A stretch of 64,000 bases of DNA from Glycomyces albidus. GTDB lineage: Bacteria; Actinomycetota; Actinomycetes; Mycobacteriales; Micromonosporaceae. The position numbers and the translations under genes were made by a program. The stretch is taken from positions 62,001-126,000 of the forward strand of contig NZ_WIAO01000013.1 in assembly GCF_009451885.1 (NCBI RefSeq). The letters run 5' to 3'. The notes under the pieces are model-generated. The model saw nothing but the letters and a program-made list of their open reading frames with translations. It searched no databases and was not told the origin of the DNA. Numbering within the stretch: the stretch's first letter is position 1; each line of letters begins with the position of its first letter. Positions 35,688-44,669 of the stretch are shown here, piece after piece.

Positions 35688-35889
35688 TGCCGGCCCCTTC
35701 CATGAGAGATGCATCCACGGTTCAAACGAGCGAACGCGCCGGAAGTTGCGCACTGTCACGCGAGCAAACGCGGGTCACACCGCCCGACCACACCGCCGAG
35801 CCGCACTCGTGTCCCCGCCGCCGAGCAGGACCGCGTGCCCGCGCCGAGCATCGGAGCCGCCGCCGCCCAGGACCCGATGCGACCGGCCG

Positions 35890-37659
35890 CTACGCGTCCT
35901 GGGGCGTCCGGCAGCAGTCGTGGACCTCGTTGAGGCCCTTGCGGGTCACCAGCACCAGCAGCGTGTCGCCGTGCTTGATGCGGAAGCCGTCGTCGGGCAT
36001 CCAGCGGACGCCGCCGGTGTCCCGCTTCACCGCGAGCAGCCGGTGCGACCCGGTGACCGTGGCCTCCTGCGCCGCCTGGTCGTCCAGGAACGCGCCCTCC
36101 TCGACCGTGACCTCCGCGATGTACGCGATCTGCCCGCGCACCGGGATCGTCTCCAGGATCTCGTCGTCGGTGAGCTCCCGCGCGAACGAGCCCGCCGCGA
36201 CCTGCGGCGCGCTGTACGACGAATGCTGCGACGCCTCGTGCAGCGACCGGCCACGGTTCAGGTTGCGGCGGATCAGCGCCGCGAACTCCGGGTCGTAGAT
36301 CCGCATGACCGTGCGCAGGTCCGGCTTGCACTCCAGCCCCGACAGCGCCGTCTCCAGGTTCGCCGAGTCCTGCTTCGCCATCGCCACCAGCGACCGCGAG
36401 TACTTCACCTCGGCCTCCTGCAGCGTCTCGGGCCGGCTCGCGTCGCCGAGCAGCACCTGCGCGCCCGCCGCCCGCGCCGCGCGCACGCCGATCGCGTCGC
36501 GGTCCTTCTCGATCGCCACCACCGGCACGCGCCGCTCCCGCAGCGTCTCCACCACGCGGGTGCCCATGTTGCCCAGGCCGACCACGATCACGTGGTCGCG
36601 GACCGCGCGCACCATCCGGCCCTCCGCGAGCGCGTACCGCCGCTCGACCACGGCCTGGACGATCGCACCCGTGACCACCGGGATGAGCAGCGCCCCCGAG
36701 ACGACCACGACGACGTGCGTCAACCGCAGCTCCCAGTGGTCGGTCGTGTCCGGGTCCGCGCCGCCGGCGGCCATCATCGCGAGCATGTAGAGCGCGTCCC
36801 AGAAGTCCCCGTCGGTCTCCCGGTTCGCGTTCAGGCTGTTCACGGACAGCAGCGTCGTCATGCCGCCGAGCATCACGGCGAAGAGGACGGCCGCGGCCAT
36901 CCACAGGCCCTTGCCGAACGTGCGGCGCATCGTGTGCAGCGACTGCCGGAACCACTGCGCCACCGCCTCCCACATCGGCCTGACCCAGCGCCGCGCCGCC
37001 ACCGGCTCCAGGCACAGCATCCGGACCGCCTCGTCGGCGTCCTCGGGGATCATGTCGACGCCGAACTCGTTGCCGGCCGCGACCACCCACTGCGCCTGTG
37101 CGCGCGGGTCGGGCGCGCGCGTCAGGTACAGGCGCCGCCCCCAGATGTCGATGTCGCCCGGCGGGATCTGCTCGAGCGCGGCGGCCGCGTACGTGCGCGC
37201 GACCATGTCCGCATCGGACTTCACGAACACGCCGTCGTCGCCGAGGAGCTTCTGCATGTGGTCGCGCAGCCCCCGGTTGTACATGCGGATGACCAGGCGC
37301 GGGAGCGTCTCGTCGCCGAGGTAGTGGGACATCTCGCGGATCTTCAGCGCCAGGTGCAGGTTCCCGACGTCGTTCTGGTCCATGAGGGCCACCGCGTACG
37401 CGTCGGTGAGGCCGGCCTCGCGGATGGTGTCGGCGCCGATGTTCTGGGCCTCGAGGACCGACAGGCGCCGGTTCTCCTGGGAGGCGCGGCGGATCTCGTC
37501 GCGCTGGCCGCCGGGGCCGGTCGGGATGACGGCGATGACGTGGAACGCGAAGTTGTCGATGAGGTTGCGGATGAACCGGAGCGTGAGCCCGTTGTCGCCC
37601 ACCACGATCACGCGCCGGTCGGGGCGCACGTCCTCGAACCTGGCCTGCCGGGGGTGCAT
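35890..37659 (-). CDS. Two-RCK ion channel protein, CASTOR/POLLUX-like
   Basis: A 589-residue membrane protein. A TrkA-N/RCK Rossmann domain opens it (RVIVVGDNGLTLRFI), two hydrophobic helices follow (about 260-285 and 320-345) around a pore-loop-like stretch (LAMMAAGGADPDTTDH), then a second RCK domain (HVIVVGLGNMGTRVVE) and a TrkA-C domain near the end (GDTLLVLVTRKG). No TVGYG filter is present; the AGGAD region resembles CASTOR/POLLUX-type cation channels. Start ATG at 37659 is taken; TTTACACT lies 7 bases before it, so the mRNA may be leaderless. Ion specificity is unknown. Confidence 0.85.
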   Translation of the reverse strand: MHPRQARFEDVRPDRRVIVVGDNGLTLRFIRNLIDNFAFHVIAVIPTGPGGQRDEIRRASQENRRLSVLEAQNIGADTIREAGLTDAYAVALMDQNDVGNLHLALKIREMSHYLGDETLPRLVIRMYNRGLRDHMQKLLGDDGVFVKSDADMVARTYAAAALEQIPPGDIDIWGRRLYLTRAPDPRAQAQWVVAAGNEFGVDMIPEDADEAVRMLCLEPVAARRWVRPMWEAVAQWFRQSLHTMRRTFGKGLWMAAAVLFAVMLGGMTTLLSVNSLNANRETDGDFWDALYMLAMMAAGGADPDTTDHWELRLTHVVVVVSGALLIPVVTGAIVQAVVERRYALAEGRMVRAVRDHVIVVGLGNMGTRVVETLRERRVPVVAIEKDRDAIGVRAARAAGAQVLLGDASRPETLQEAEVKYSRSLVAMAKQDSANLETALSGLECKPDLRTVMRIYDPEFAALIRRNLNRGRSLHEASQHSSYSAPQVAAGSFARELTDDEILETIPVRGQIAYIAEVTVEEGAFLDDQAAQEATVTGSHRLLAVKRDTGGVRWMPDDGFRIKHGDTLLVLVTRKGLNEVHDCCRTPQDA

Positions 37660-37719
37660 GACTCTCAGTGTAAAGAAGATTCGCAAACGGTTGCGGTACC
37701 GCCGGTCGCGGACACGGGC

Positions 37720-38745
37720 CTAGGCGGGGCGGGAGAGGCGGGCGAGGAGCTTGTCGACGTCCGCTTCGTAGTCGTACCAGTCGACGTCGTGGACGAAGCC
37801 CAGTTCGCTGTTGATCCAGCGGACGTCGTCGGCGGTGTCGAGGGTCCAGGTCTGGACGTCGACGAGCTGCGGCTCGGCGCGGCGCAGCTCGGTGAGCAGC
37901 CGCGCCTTCATGGTCATGGCGAGGCCGTAGGAGCGGTGGGCGGGCGCGACGACGGTGTCGTACTGGTCGGCGCGGGTGGGGCGCTGCGCGGAGACGACGA
38001 GCTCGGTGAGGCCCACGACGTTCCCGTACGGCTCGCTGACGGCGACGGCGATGTGCGAGCGCATGCCGCGGCGCGCGAGCGTCTCGAACGAGTCGCGCAG
38101 GGCCGGGGCGTTGGCCGAGCCGCGCCACTCGGGCACGAACGCGACGTTCCCGGGCGCCGACCGCAGGTTGGCCTTGACGTCGGCGTACGAGTCCATGAGC
38201 CGGTCCGGGACGCCCCCGGCGTGGTACTCGAGCCGGTACCCGGCGGCGAGGCGCCCGGCCGCGCGCTCGATCTTCTCCCAGTCGATGTCGGCCCAGCGCA
38301 GCAGGTGGCGCTGCTCCACGACCGCGCGGGCGAAGCCGAGCCGGTCGTAGAAGCCGACCGCGGGGGTGGTGGCGATGACCTCCACCGAGAGGGTCCGGCA
38401 GCCGCCGGCCTTGGCGCATTCGGCGACGGCCCGCAGCAGGCGCGTGCCGACGCCCTTGCCGCGCGCGGACGGGCGCGTCGACATCTCGACGACGCCGGTG
38501 CCGGCCTGCTCGCCCCCGAACAGGATCAGGCTCGCGTGCCCGACGAGGTCGCCGTCGGCGTCGCGGTCGAGGAACAGGTACCGGCGGTCCTCGGGCAGGG
38601 TCGCGGTCAGGTACTCGCGGAGCGAGTCGGTGCGCCAGCGCGGTTCGGCGGGCATGTCGGCGGCGGTCATGTCGTTGAGCACCGAGCACCAGTCGCGGAG
38701 GTCGTCGTCCGTCATCTCGCCGGGAGCCAGCTGCTTCAGGGGCAT
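37720..38745 (-). CDS. Tandem-GNAT acetyltransferase
   Basis: A 341-residue protein made of two GNAT domains. The first has the acetyl-CoA loop ARGKGVGTRLL (about residue 95) and GFYDRLGF; the second is more divergent, with APAHRSYGLAMTMKARLL and LGFVHDVDWYDYEAD. Two-domain GNATs include mycothiol synthase MshD, but signature MshD substrate residues cannot be confirmed here, and many actinobacteria carry several such paralogues. The ATG at 38745 follows AAGGA by 6 bases. Likely a small-molecule or peptide acetyltransferase; substrate unknown. Confidence 0.88.
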   Translation of the reverse strand: MPLKQLAPGEMTDDDLRDWCSVLNDMTAADMPAEPRWRTDSLREYLTATLPEDRRYLFLDRDADGDLVGHASLILFGGEQAGTGVVEMSTRPSARGKGVGTRLLRAVAECAKAGGCRTLSVEVIATTPAVGFYDRLGFARAVVEQRHLLRWADIDWEKIERAAGRLAAGYRLEYHAGGVPDRLMDSYADVKANLRSAPGNVAFVPEWRGSANAPALRDSFETLARRGMRSHIAVAVSEPYGNVVGLTELVVSAQRPTRADQYDTVVAPAHRSYGLAMTMKARLLTELRRAEPQLVDVQTWTLDTADDVRWINSELGFVHDVDWYDYEADVDKLLARLSRPA

Positions 38746-38816
38746 CTCTTATCCTTACCCGAAATCGTCACCGAACGGAACCCCCGGCTCACGGAATGCA
38801 GCGGTCGGGGTCCCGG

Positions 38817-39677
38817 TCAGGCGGTGCTGGACCGGCCGTACTCGTCGGCGCGGTCGAACACTTTCTGCACGTAGTCGTCCCTGGGGTTGTAGGAGTGGAC
38901 GGCCGCCTGCCAGCCGGCCGGGGTGGTGAGGTCGCGGCCGCCGTGGCAGAGGTAGTTGGCGGCGGCCGTGACGGCGTCGTCGATGTCGTCGGGGTTGAAC
39001 AGGCCGTCCTTGTCGCCGTCGGCCTTCCAGGCCTCCCAGGTGGAGGGGAGGAACTGCATGGGGCCCATCTCGTCGTAGCCGGCGCCGCGGATGGGGGTGA
39101 GGGTGGTGCCGTCGCTCTGGATCCGGTTGCCGCCGGTGGTGCCGTGGTTGGTCTCGGTGGCGCCGATGCCGGCGAGGGTGGTCCAGGAGAGGTTGCAGCC
39201 GGGGTTCTCGACCGCGGAGACGAGCTCGGCGCGCCCGTACGCGACCAGGGCCCGCTCGGGGATGCCGAGGGACGCGAGGCTGCGGGCCCACGAGTCGAGG
39301 TCGCCGCCGCCGGCGGGCGTGGTGGTGGTGTCCCCGGGGGTGGTGGTGCCGTCGGGGGCGGCGGTTCCGACCTCCTCGATCGGGTCGGTCTCGGCCGGGA
39401 GGCCCGCGGCGGGCGCGTCCTCGGGGGTGAGCACGAGCGGAGCCTCTTCGGCCTCGGGGGTCGGCTCGGTGCCGAACGACCATGCGGGTCCGGCGTCGGG
39501 GACGACGAACCAGCCCGCGGCGAGCGCGCCGGCGACGGCGAGGACCGTGAGCGCCGCCTGGACGCCGAGTCGGCCCGCCGGGGCCCGGAGGGCCCGGACG
39601 CAGGAGCGGACGCCCCTGCCCGCGGCCTTGAGGGCGCGCCAGGGGAGGACGGCGAGGCGGCGGAGGAGGAGCGGCAC
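38817..39677 (-). CDS. Membrane-anchored lytic transglycosylase
   Basis: A 286-residue cell-wall hydrolase. After a basic stretch comes a single N-terminal membrane anchor (LTVLAVAGALAAGWFVV, about residues 43-59), a Pro/Thr/Glu linker to about 115, and an SLT/MltB-type domain with the catalytic Glu in GIGATETNHG and GPMQFLPSTWEAW. Such enzymes cleave the glycan strand with 1,6-anhydro product formation. GTG at 39677 follows AAAGGACG; an upstream in-frame start would read into the promoter region. The long intergenic leader upstream could be regulatory. Confidence 0.9.
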   Translation of the reverse strand: MPLLLRRLAVLPWRALKAAGRGVRSCVRALRAPAGRLGVQAALTVLAVAGALAAGWFVVPDAGPAWSFGTEPTPEAEEAPLVLTPEDAPAAGLPAETDPIEEVGTAAPDGTTTPGDTTTTPAGGGDLDSWARSLASLGIPERALVAYGRAELVSAVENPGCNLSWTTLAGIGATETNHGTTGGNRIQSDGTTLTPIRGAGYDEMGPMQFLPSTWEAWKADGDKDGLFNPDDIDDAVTAAANYLCHGGRDLTTPAGWQAAVHSYNPRDDYVQKVFDRADEYGRSSTA

Positions 39678-40126
39678 GGGAGCGGTTCGTCCTTTCTCGA
39701 TCGTCGGGGCCCGATCGGGGGGTGGAGTGCGCGCTGACGGTGCGGCGTCGGCGCCGGGGCGCCCAGTATGCACCCGCGGGTCGACCGCGGCACGGCACCG
39801 GGGGGACCGGACTGTCTGCGAGTATTCCCTAGTTTCGCGCCCGCGGGCAACGCCTGAGGGGCAACAATTCTCTCCGATGCCCGCTACCAGCGGGCGCTCG
39901 GATCGTTCCTCATATCGGATCGGTGGTTGCCACGAGCAAACCCGCGTCGAGAGCGCTTCACGTCTCCGCCTGGGCCCGCAGACACGGCCATGCGGGGTGC
40001 CAGTTCCCATCACGTCAGGTAACCGACTGAGATGGGGGTGACACTGTGAGGCCGCTGGGCAATTGTGCCCGCGCACCAGCGCGCCACAGCCCGGCATACG
40101 GGGGCTGAACGAAAGTTGACCGACAC
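39678..40126. other. 449-bp divergent intergenic region
   Basis: Between the lytic transglycosylase and cyclase genes. It holds a small hairpin GCCCGC-TACCA-GCGGGC (39879-39895) with flanking CCGA/TCGG pairing, and CATACT at about 39767 on the minus strand, a possible -10 without a -35. I looked for the c-di-AMP (ydaO) riboswitch common before actinobacterial wall hydrolases and could not find its conserved blocks. No gene is evident. Confidence 0.45.
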
Positions 40127-41848
40127 GTGGATACGACAACGGCATCGCACGCCGCACTGACCTCATTCGAGCCGCTTTTCACGAACGAGACATCGGAGTT
40201 CCGGCATCCATCCGATGTGGCCGGAAGGCTCGCGGCCCCGGGTGGCGACGGCTCCGCCGGAGAGCGCCGGGCCCTGCTGCCCGCCGGCGACGTCACGTTC
40301 CTGTTCACCGACATAGAGGGCTCCACGCGCCTGGCCTCCGGGCTCGGCGCCGAGCGCTACCGGGTCGTCCTCCACCGCCACCGCGCACTGGTCCGCGAAG
40401 TCCTGCGGGCCGCCGGCGGCGTCGAGATCGACACCGAGGGCGACTCGTTCTTCGTGGCCTTCCACGACGCCGCGGCCGCCTGCGCCGCCGCCGTGGGCAT
40501 ACAGACCGCGCTGCGCGGCGCCGCTTGGCCCGACCAGGACGGCGCGCCGCTGCGGCCGCGCGTCCGCATGGGACTGCACACCGGCGAGGCGTGGCCCTCC
40601 GCCGGCGGCTACGCCACGCCGGAGGTGCACAAGACCGCGAGGATCTGCTCGGCCGCCCACGGCGACCAGATCCTGGCGTCGGCCGCGTGCGCCGCCGCGG
40701 CGGGCCTGCCGCCCGAGCGGATGCGCCGCCTCGGCGACTTCGAACTGCGCGGCCTGCCGGGCGCCACCGAGCTGGTCCAGTTGCGGGCGCCGGGGCTGCC
40801 CGAGCGGTTTCCGCCGCCGCCGGTGCGCCCGCGCCGGCACAACCTGCCGCACGCGTTGAAGCCGCCGGTGGACCGGCCCGACGACGCGCGCGAACTGGAC
40901 CGGGCCTTCGCCGTCAGCCGCATGGTGACGCTGAGCGGCCTGCCCGGCTGCGGGAAGACGACGTTCGCCAGGGCCTGGGCCCGCAAGCGCCTGTCCTGCT
41001 ACGAGCACGGCGTCTGGTACTCCAAGGCCGGTCCCGACCTCGGCAAGGCGCTCCTGGACGCCCTCGACCTGCGCTCGGAGCCGCTGCGGGAGCCGATGCG
41101 CACCGTCATCGACCACTTCCGCGACCGTCAGGCGCTCCTGGTCGTCGACGGCACCGACCAGCTCGGCGCCGAACGCCGCAACGAGCTGCTCCTGCTCCTG
41201 GAGTCCTGCCCGGACCTGCACCTGCTCGCCGTGGGCCGGCGGCCGCTGGACCTGCCCGGCGCGGTCAAGCGGGCCCTGGACCTCCCGTCGAGCGGCGTCG
41301 GCGCGGCGATGCTCGCCGGGTTCTGCGAGGACCGCGGCGCGCCGTGGACCGCCGCCGACTGCCGCGGCCTCGCCGCCGCGGTCGAGAACTTCCCGCCGGC
41401 GCTGCTCGCGCTCGCCGACCTGGTCGCCCTCGCTTCCCCGCAGGCCGCGCTGCGGCGGCTGCGCGACGACCCGGTCGCGGTCCTGGACGCGGGCGGGCGG
41501 TTCCGCGAGGCCATCGACGACGCGGTCGCCGCGATCTCGGGCCCGGCGCGCGCGGTCCTGCTCGAACTCGCGGGGCGCGAGCGCGGCGCGAGCGTCGACG
41601 AGGTCCTCGACCTGTGCCGGCAGCGCGACGGCAGCCTCGAAGCGCTCGTCGAACTCGTCGACGCGGCCCTGGTCGTCATCGAGCGGCCCGCCATGGACCA
41701 GGCGGTCTACCGGGTCCCGGCGCCGCTCCGGTGGCTCCTGGCCGGCCCGGACGCCGAGCCCGGCCCGGCGCCGCTCACCGCGGGATTCGCCGAGCGCCTG
41801 GTCCACCCGGTCGCGATCGACGCGCCGCGGCTGAAGGCGGTCGCCTGA
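40127..41848 (+). CDS. Class III nucleotidyl cyclase fused to a STAND-like NTPase
   Basis: A 573-residue signalling protein. Residues 50-225 are a class III adenylate/guanylate cyclase domain: metal Asp in FLFTDIEGSTRL, second Asp in DTEGDSFFVAF, and MGLHTGEA. Residues 255-430 are a P-loop NTPase with Walker A GLPGCGKTT and Walker B LLVVDGTDQ; the remaining 140 residues are helical. Longer relatives end in TPR repeats and a LuxR helix-turn-helix, both missing here. It is soluble. The GTG at 40127 has no clear ribosome site. The Lys/Asp that choose ATP over GTP are not certain by eye. Confidence 0.88.
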   Translation: MDTTTASHAALTSFEPLFTNETSEFRHPSDVAGRLAAPGGDGSAGERRALLPAGDVTFLFTDIEGSTRLASGLGAERYRVVLHRHRALVREVLRAAGGVEIDTEGDSFFVAFHDAAAACAAAVGIQTALRGAAWPDQDGAPLRPRVRMGLHTGEAWPSAGGYATPEVHKTARICSAAHGDQILASAACAAAAGLPPERMRRLGDFELRGLPGATELVQLRAPGLPERFPPPPVRPRRHNLPHALKPPVDRPDDARELDRAFAVSRMVTLSGLPGCGKTTFARAWARKRLSCYEHGVWYSKAGPDLGKALLDALDLRSEPLREPMRTVIDHFRDRQALLVVDGTDQLGAERRNELLLLLESCPDLHLLAVGRRPLDLPGAVKRALDLPSSGVGAAMLAGFCEDRGAPWTAADCRGLAAAVENFPPALLALADLVALASPQAALRRLRDDPVAVLDAGGRFREAIDDAVAAISGPARAVLLELAGRERGASVDEVLDLCRQRDGSLEALVELVDAALVVIERPAMDQAVYRVPAPLRWLLAGPDAEPGPAPLTAGFAERLVHPVAIDAPRLKAVA

Positions 41849-41853
41849 CGCGG

Positions 41854-41886
41854 ACGCGGCGGCGGGCGCAGCGCCCGCCGCCGCGT
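41854..41886 (+). terminator. Terminator after the cyclase gene
   Basis: ACGCGGCGGCGGGCGC (41854-41869) pairs perfectly with GCGCCCGCCGCCGCGT (41871-41886), a 16-bp self-complementary stem 5 bp after the stop codon. Confidence 0.85.
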
Positions 41887-41950
41887 CAGGCCGGTCATCG
41901 CGTGCAGGCCGAACCGGTGCGACCGGTGATGCGTGTGCGATGCTGACCCC

Positions 41951-43255
41951 GTGACTGACAGGCAACACGAGCCGCTCGACCGCTCCCGCTCGAAGGCCGC
42001 CGCCGAACGCGCGGCCCGGGTCATCCCCGGCGGCGTGAACTCGCCGGTGCGGGCGTTCCGGGGCGTCGGCGGCGACCCGGTGTTCATCGCCGAGGCCGGC
42101 GGCGCCCGCATGACCGACGTCGACGGCAACACCTACATCGACCTCGTCGGCTCGTGGGGCCCGCTCATCCTCGGGCACGCCCACCCCGCCGTCGTCGAAG
42201 CGCTCGCCGAGGCCGCCGCCCGCGGCACCTCCTACGGGGCGCCCACCGTCGGCGAGATCGAGCTCGCCGAGCTCATCGTCGAGCGCACCCCCTGCGAGAT
42301 GGTCCGCCTCGTCTCCTCCGGGACCGAGGCCACCATGAGCGCCGTCCGCCTCGCCCGCGCCGCGACCGGCCGCGACAAGGTCGTCAAGTTCGCCGGCTGC
42401 TACCACGGCCACGCCGACTACTTCCTCGCCGAAGCCGGCTCCGGCGTCGCCACCCTCGGGCACCCCGACTCGCCCGGCGTCCCCGCCGCCGCCGCGGCCG
42501 ACACGATCGTCGTGCCCTACAACGACCTGAACGCCGTCGAAGCCGCGTTCGCCGCCCACCCCGGCCAGATCGGCGCGGTCATCACCGAGGCCGTCCCCGG
42601 CAACATGGGCGCCGTCGCACCCCTCGACGGGTTCAACGAGAAGCTCTACTCCATCGCGCACGCCCGCGGCGCGCTCCTGATCTCCGACGAGGTCATGACC
42701 GGCTTCCGCGTCGCCCCCGGCGGCCTCGCCGCCCCCGCCGACCTCTACACGTACGGCAAGGTCATGGGCGGCGGCCTGCCCGCCGCCGCGTTCGGCGGCC
42801 GCGCCGACCTCATGTCGCGGATCAGCCCCGCCGGCCCCGTCTACCAGGCCGGGACCCTCTCGGGCAACCCGCTCGCCGTCGCCGCCGGACTCGCGACCCT
42901 CCGCGCCTGCGACGACGCGGTCTACCGGACCCTCGACGCCACCGCCGCCGAGATCCAGCGCATGGCCGGCGAGGCCCTCGCCAAAGCCGGCGTCCCCCAC
43001 TACGTCTCGGCGCCCTCGAACCTGTTCTCGGTGTTCTTCACCGAAGGGCCCGTCACGAACTTCACCGAAGCGAAGGCCCAGGACACCGCCGCGTACGGCG
43101 CGTTCTTCAACACCATGCTCGAACACGGCGTCTACCTGCCGCCGAGCGCGTTCGAATGCTGGTTCACGTCCGCCGCGATCGACGAGGAAGCCCTGTCACA
43201 CATCGAACAGGCGCTGCAACCGGCGGCCGAAGCCGCGGCTAAGGTGCGGTCATGA
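41951..43255 (+). CDS. hemL: Glutamate-1-semialdehyde 2,1-aminomutase
   Basis: A 434-residue PLP enzyme that turns glutamate-1-semialdehyde into 5-aminolevulinate for haem, full length. The PLP Lys is in [12 protein letters not shown], with [11 protein letters not shown] carrying the cofactor Asp; [13 protein letters not shown] and [15 protein letters not shown] are typical of HemL. The GTG at 41951 is taken; one 6 codons earlier is possible and neither has a strong ribosome site. It leads the haem/cytochrome c operon and overlaps the next gene by 4 bases. Confidence 0.96.
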   Translation: MTDRQHEPLDRSRSKAAAERAARVIPGGVNSPVRAFRGVGGDPVFIAEAGGARMTDVDGNTYIDLVGSWGPLILGHAHPAVVEALAEAAARGTSYGAPTVGEIELAELIVERTPCEMVRLVSSGTEATMSAVRLARAATGRDKVVKFAGCYHGHADYFLAEAGSGVATLGHPDSPGVPAAAAADTIVVPYNDLNAVEAAFAAHPGQIGAVITEAVPGNMGAVAPLDGFNEKLYSIAHARGALLISDEVMTGFRVAPGGLAAPADLYTYGKVMGGGLPAAAFGGRADLMSRISPAGPVYQAGTLSGNPLAVAAGLATLRACDDAVYRTLDATAAEIQRMAGEALAKAGVPHYVSAPSNLFSVFFTEGPVTNFTEAKAQDTAAYGAFFNTMLEHGVYLPPSAFECWFTSAAIDEEALSHIEQALQPAAEAAAKVRS

Positions 43256-43905
43256 GCGGCTCCAAGACCATCGTCCACCTGCTGCGCCACGGCGAGGTCC
43301 ACAACCCGGACGGCATCCTCTACGGGCGCCTCCCGGGCTTCGGCCTGTCCGAGCTCGGCCGGGAGATGGCGCTCGCCGCCGCCGAGCGACTCGCCAAGCG
43401 CGACATCGTCCACGTCGGCGCGTCCCCCCTCCAGCGCGCCCAGGAGACCGCCGAACCCGTCGCCGCCTCCCACCGCCTCCACACCGTCACCTACGACGGC
43501 ATCGTCGAAGCCGGGAACTCCTTCGAAGGCCTCAAGGTCGGCGTCGGCGACGGCGCCCTCCGCCGCCCCCGCTACTGGTGGCGCCTGCGCGACCCCTTCA
43601 AACCCTCCTGGGGCGAGGCGTACCTCGACATCGCCCGCCGCATGATGGACGCCATCGACAAGGCCCGTGCCGCCGCCGACGGCGCCGAAGCCGTCCTCGT
43701 CTCGCACCAGCTCCCCATCTGGACGGTCCGCCGCTTCGCCGAGCGCAAGCGCCTCTGGCACGACCCGCGCAACCGCGAATGCTCCCTCGCGTCCCTCACG
43801 AGCTTCGTCTACGAAGGCGAGACCCTCGCCCGCATCGAGTACTCCGAACCGGCCGGGCACCTCGTGCTCAAGTCGCTGTCGGCCCGGCGGGCCAAGGGTG
43901 CCTGA
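43252..43905 (+). CDS. Histidine phosphatase (phosphoglycerate-mutase-like)
   Basis: A 217-residue member of the histidine phosphatase superfamily. The catalytic RHG triplet is in LLRHGEVHN (about residue 12), the second His in LVSHQLPIW (about 149). It is too divergent from true phosphoglycerate mutases to assume that reaction; a phosphatase on a small molecule is likelier. The ATG overlaps the hemL stop (ATGA), and the TlpA gene follows 3 bases on, so it is translated with them. It is found at this place in many actinobacterial haem/cytochrome clusters, role unknown. Confidence 0.9.
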   Translation: MSGSKTIVHLLRHGEVHNPDGILYGRLPGFGLSELGREMALAAAERLAKRDIVHVGASPLQRAQETAEPVAASHRLHTVTYDGIVEAGNSFEGLKVGVGDGALRRPRYWWRLRDPFKPSWGEAYLDIARRMMDAIDKARAAADGAEAVLVSHQLPIWTVRRFAERKRLWHDPRNRECSLASLTSFVYEGETLARIEYSEPAGHLVLKSLSARRAKGA

Positions 43906-43908
43906 CCC

Positions 43909-44499
43909 ATGGGGCTCCGGCGCAGGACCATGCTGGCAGCGGCACCGCTGCTGGCCCTCGCGGCCTGCGGCGACGGCGGCGCCGACAGCAACCGCGTCAA
44001 CGAGATCAACCGCGACCGGTACGTCTCCGGCGACGGCTCCAACTACCGGTGGGAAGACCCCGAGGACCGCTTCGAGGCCCCCCGCCTGCAAGGCGAGGAC
44101 CTCGACGGCAACCCGATCGACACCGACGACTGGGCGGGCTCGGTCATCGTCGTCAACTTCTGGGGCTCCTGGTGCGCGCCCTGCGTCGCCGAAGCCCCCC
44201 ACCTCGTCGACGCCGCCGCCGCCCTCGAAGGGCAGCCGGTCCGGTTCCTCGGCGTGAACATCCGCGACGGCCTCGACACCGCCAGGAGCTTCGAGAACCG
44301 CTGGGGCGTCCAGTACCCGTCCCTGTACGACGAGGCCGGCCGCGTCGCCGACCAGTTCGTCGACTTCGGACTCTCCCCGAACAGCATCCCCGCCACGATC
44401 CTCATCGACGCCGAGCACCGCGTCTTCTCCATCTGGCGGGGCGAACTCGCCGACGCCGAGACGCTCACCGCCGACGTCGCCAAAGCCCTGGAGACCTGA
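43909..44499 (+). CDS. TlpA/ResA-type thiol-disulfide lipoprotein
   Basis: A 196-residue membrane-anchored thioredoxin-fold protein. The lipobox is LALAAC (Cys about residue 20), the active-site motif WCAPC about residue 82 in a VVNFWGSWCAPCVAEAP context, and the cis-Pro is in NSIPATILID. It should reduce the haem-binding cysteines of apocytochrome c outside the membrane, using electrons passed by CcdA, which is encoded two genes on. It overlaps the following 56-residue gene by 1 base. Confidence 0.93.
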   Translation: MGLRRRTMLAAAPLLALAACGDGGADSNRVNEINRDRYVSGDGSNYRWEDPEDRFEAPRLQGEDLDGNPIDTDDWAGSVIVVNFWGSWCAPCVAEAPHLVDAAAALEGQPVRFLGVNIRDGLDTARSFENRWGVQYPSLYDEAGRVADQFVDFGLSPNSIPATILIDAEHRVFSIWRGELADAETLTADVAKALET

Positions 44500-44669
44500 T
44501 GCGCCAGCCGTCCAACCCCGCCGTCCGCCGGGCCGCCAAGGGCGCCGTCATGGCCGGCACCGCCGCCCTCACGGCCGTCGCCGTCGGCGCCCTCGTCAAA
44601 CGCCGCCTCGACAACCCCGCCTCCCGCAAGCAGCACTTCGAGCCGGCACCGCGCGAGGACGCCGAGTGA
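44499..44669 (+). CDS. Small membrane protein in the cytochrome c operon
   Basis: A 56-residue protein with one Ala/Val-rich transmembrane helix (about residues 15-33) flanked by basic residues, and a charged C-terminal tail (ASRKQHFEPAPREDAE). It overlaps the tlpA-like gene by 1 base and the ccdA-like gene by 4 (GTGA), which argues strongly that it is translated. I do not recognise a family; a helper or linker in the maturation complex is a guess. Confidence 0.78.
   Translation: MRQPSNPAVRRAAKGAVMAGTAALTAVAVGALVKRRLDNPASRKQHFEPAPREDAE

Noticed and set aside
37720-38745. Assignment of the double-GNAT protein as mycothiol synthase MshD
   Set aside because: Architecture fits, but MshD-specific residues could not be verified by eye, so the general name was kept.
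39780-39960. Possible c-di-AMP (ydaO) riboswitch before the lytic transglycosylase gene
   Set aside because: The place is right, but on the minus strand I could not find the conserved sequence blocks; only a small generic hairpin is present.
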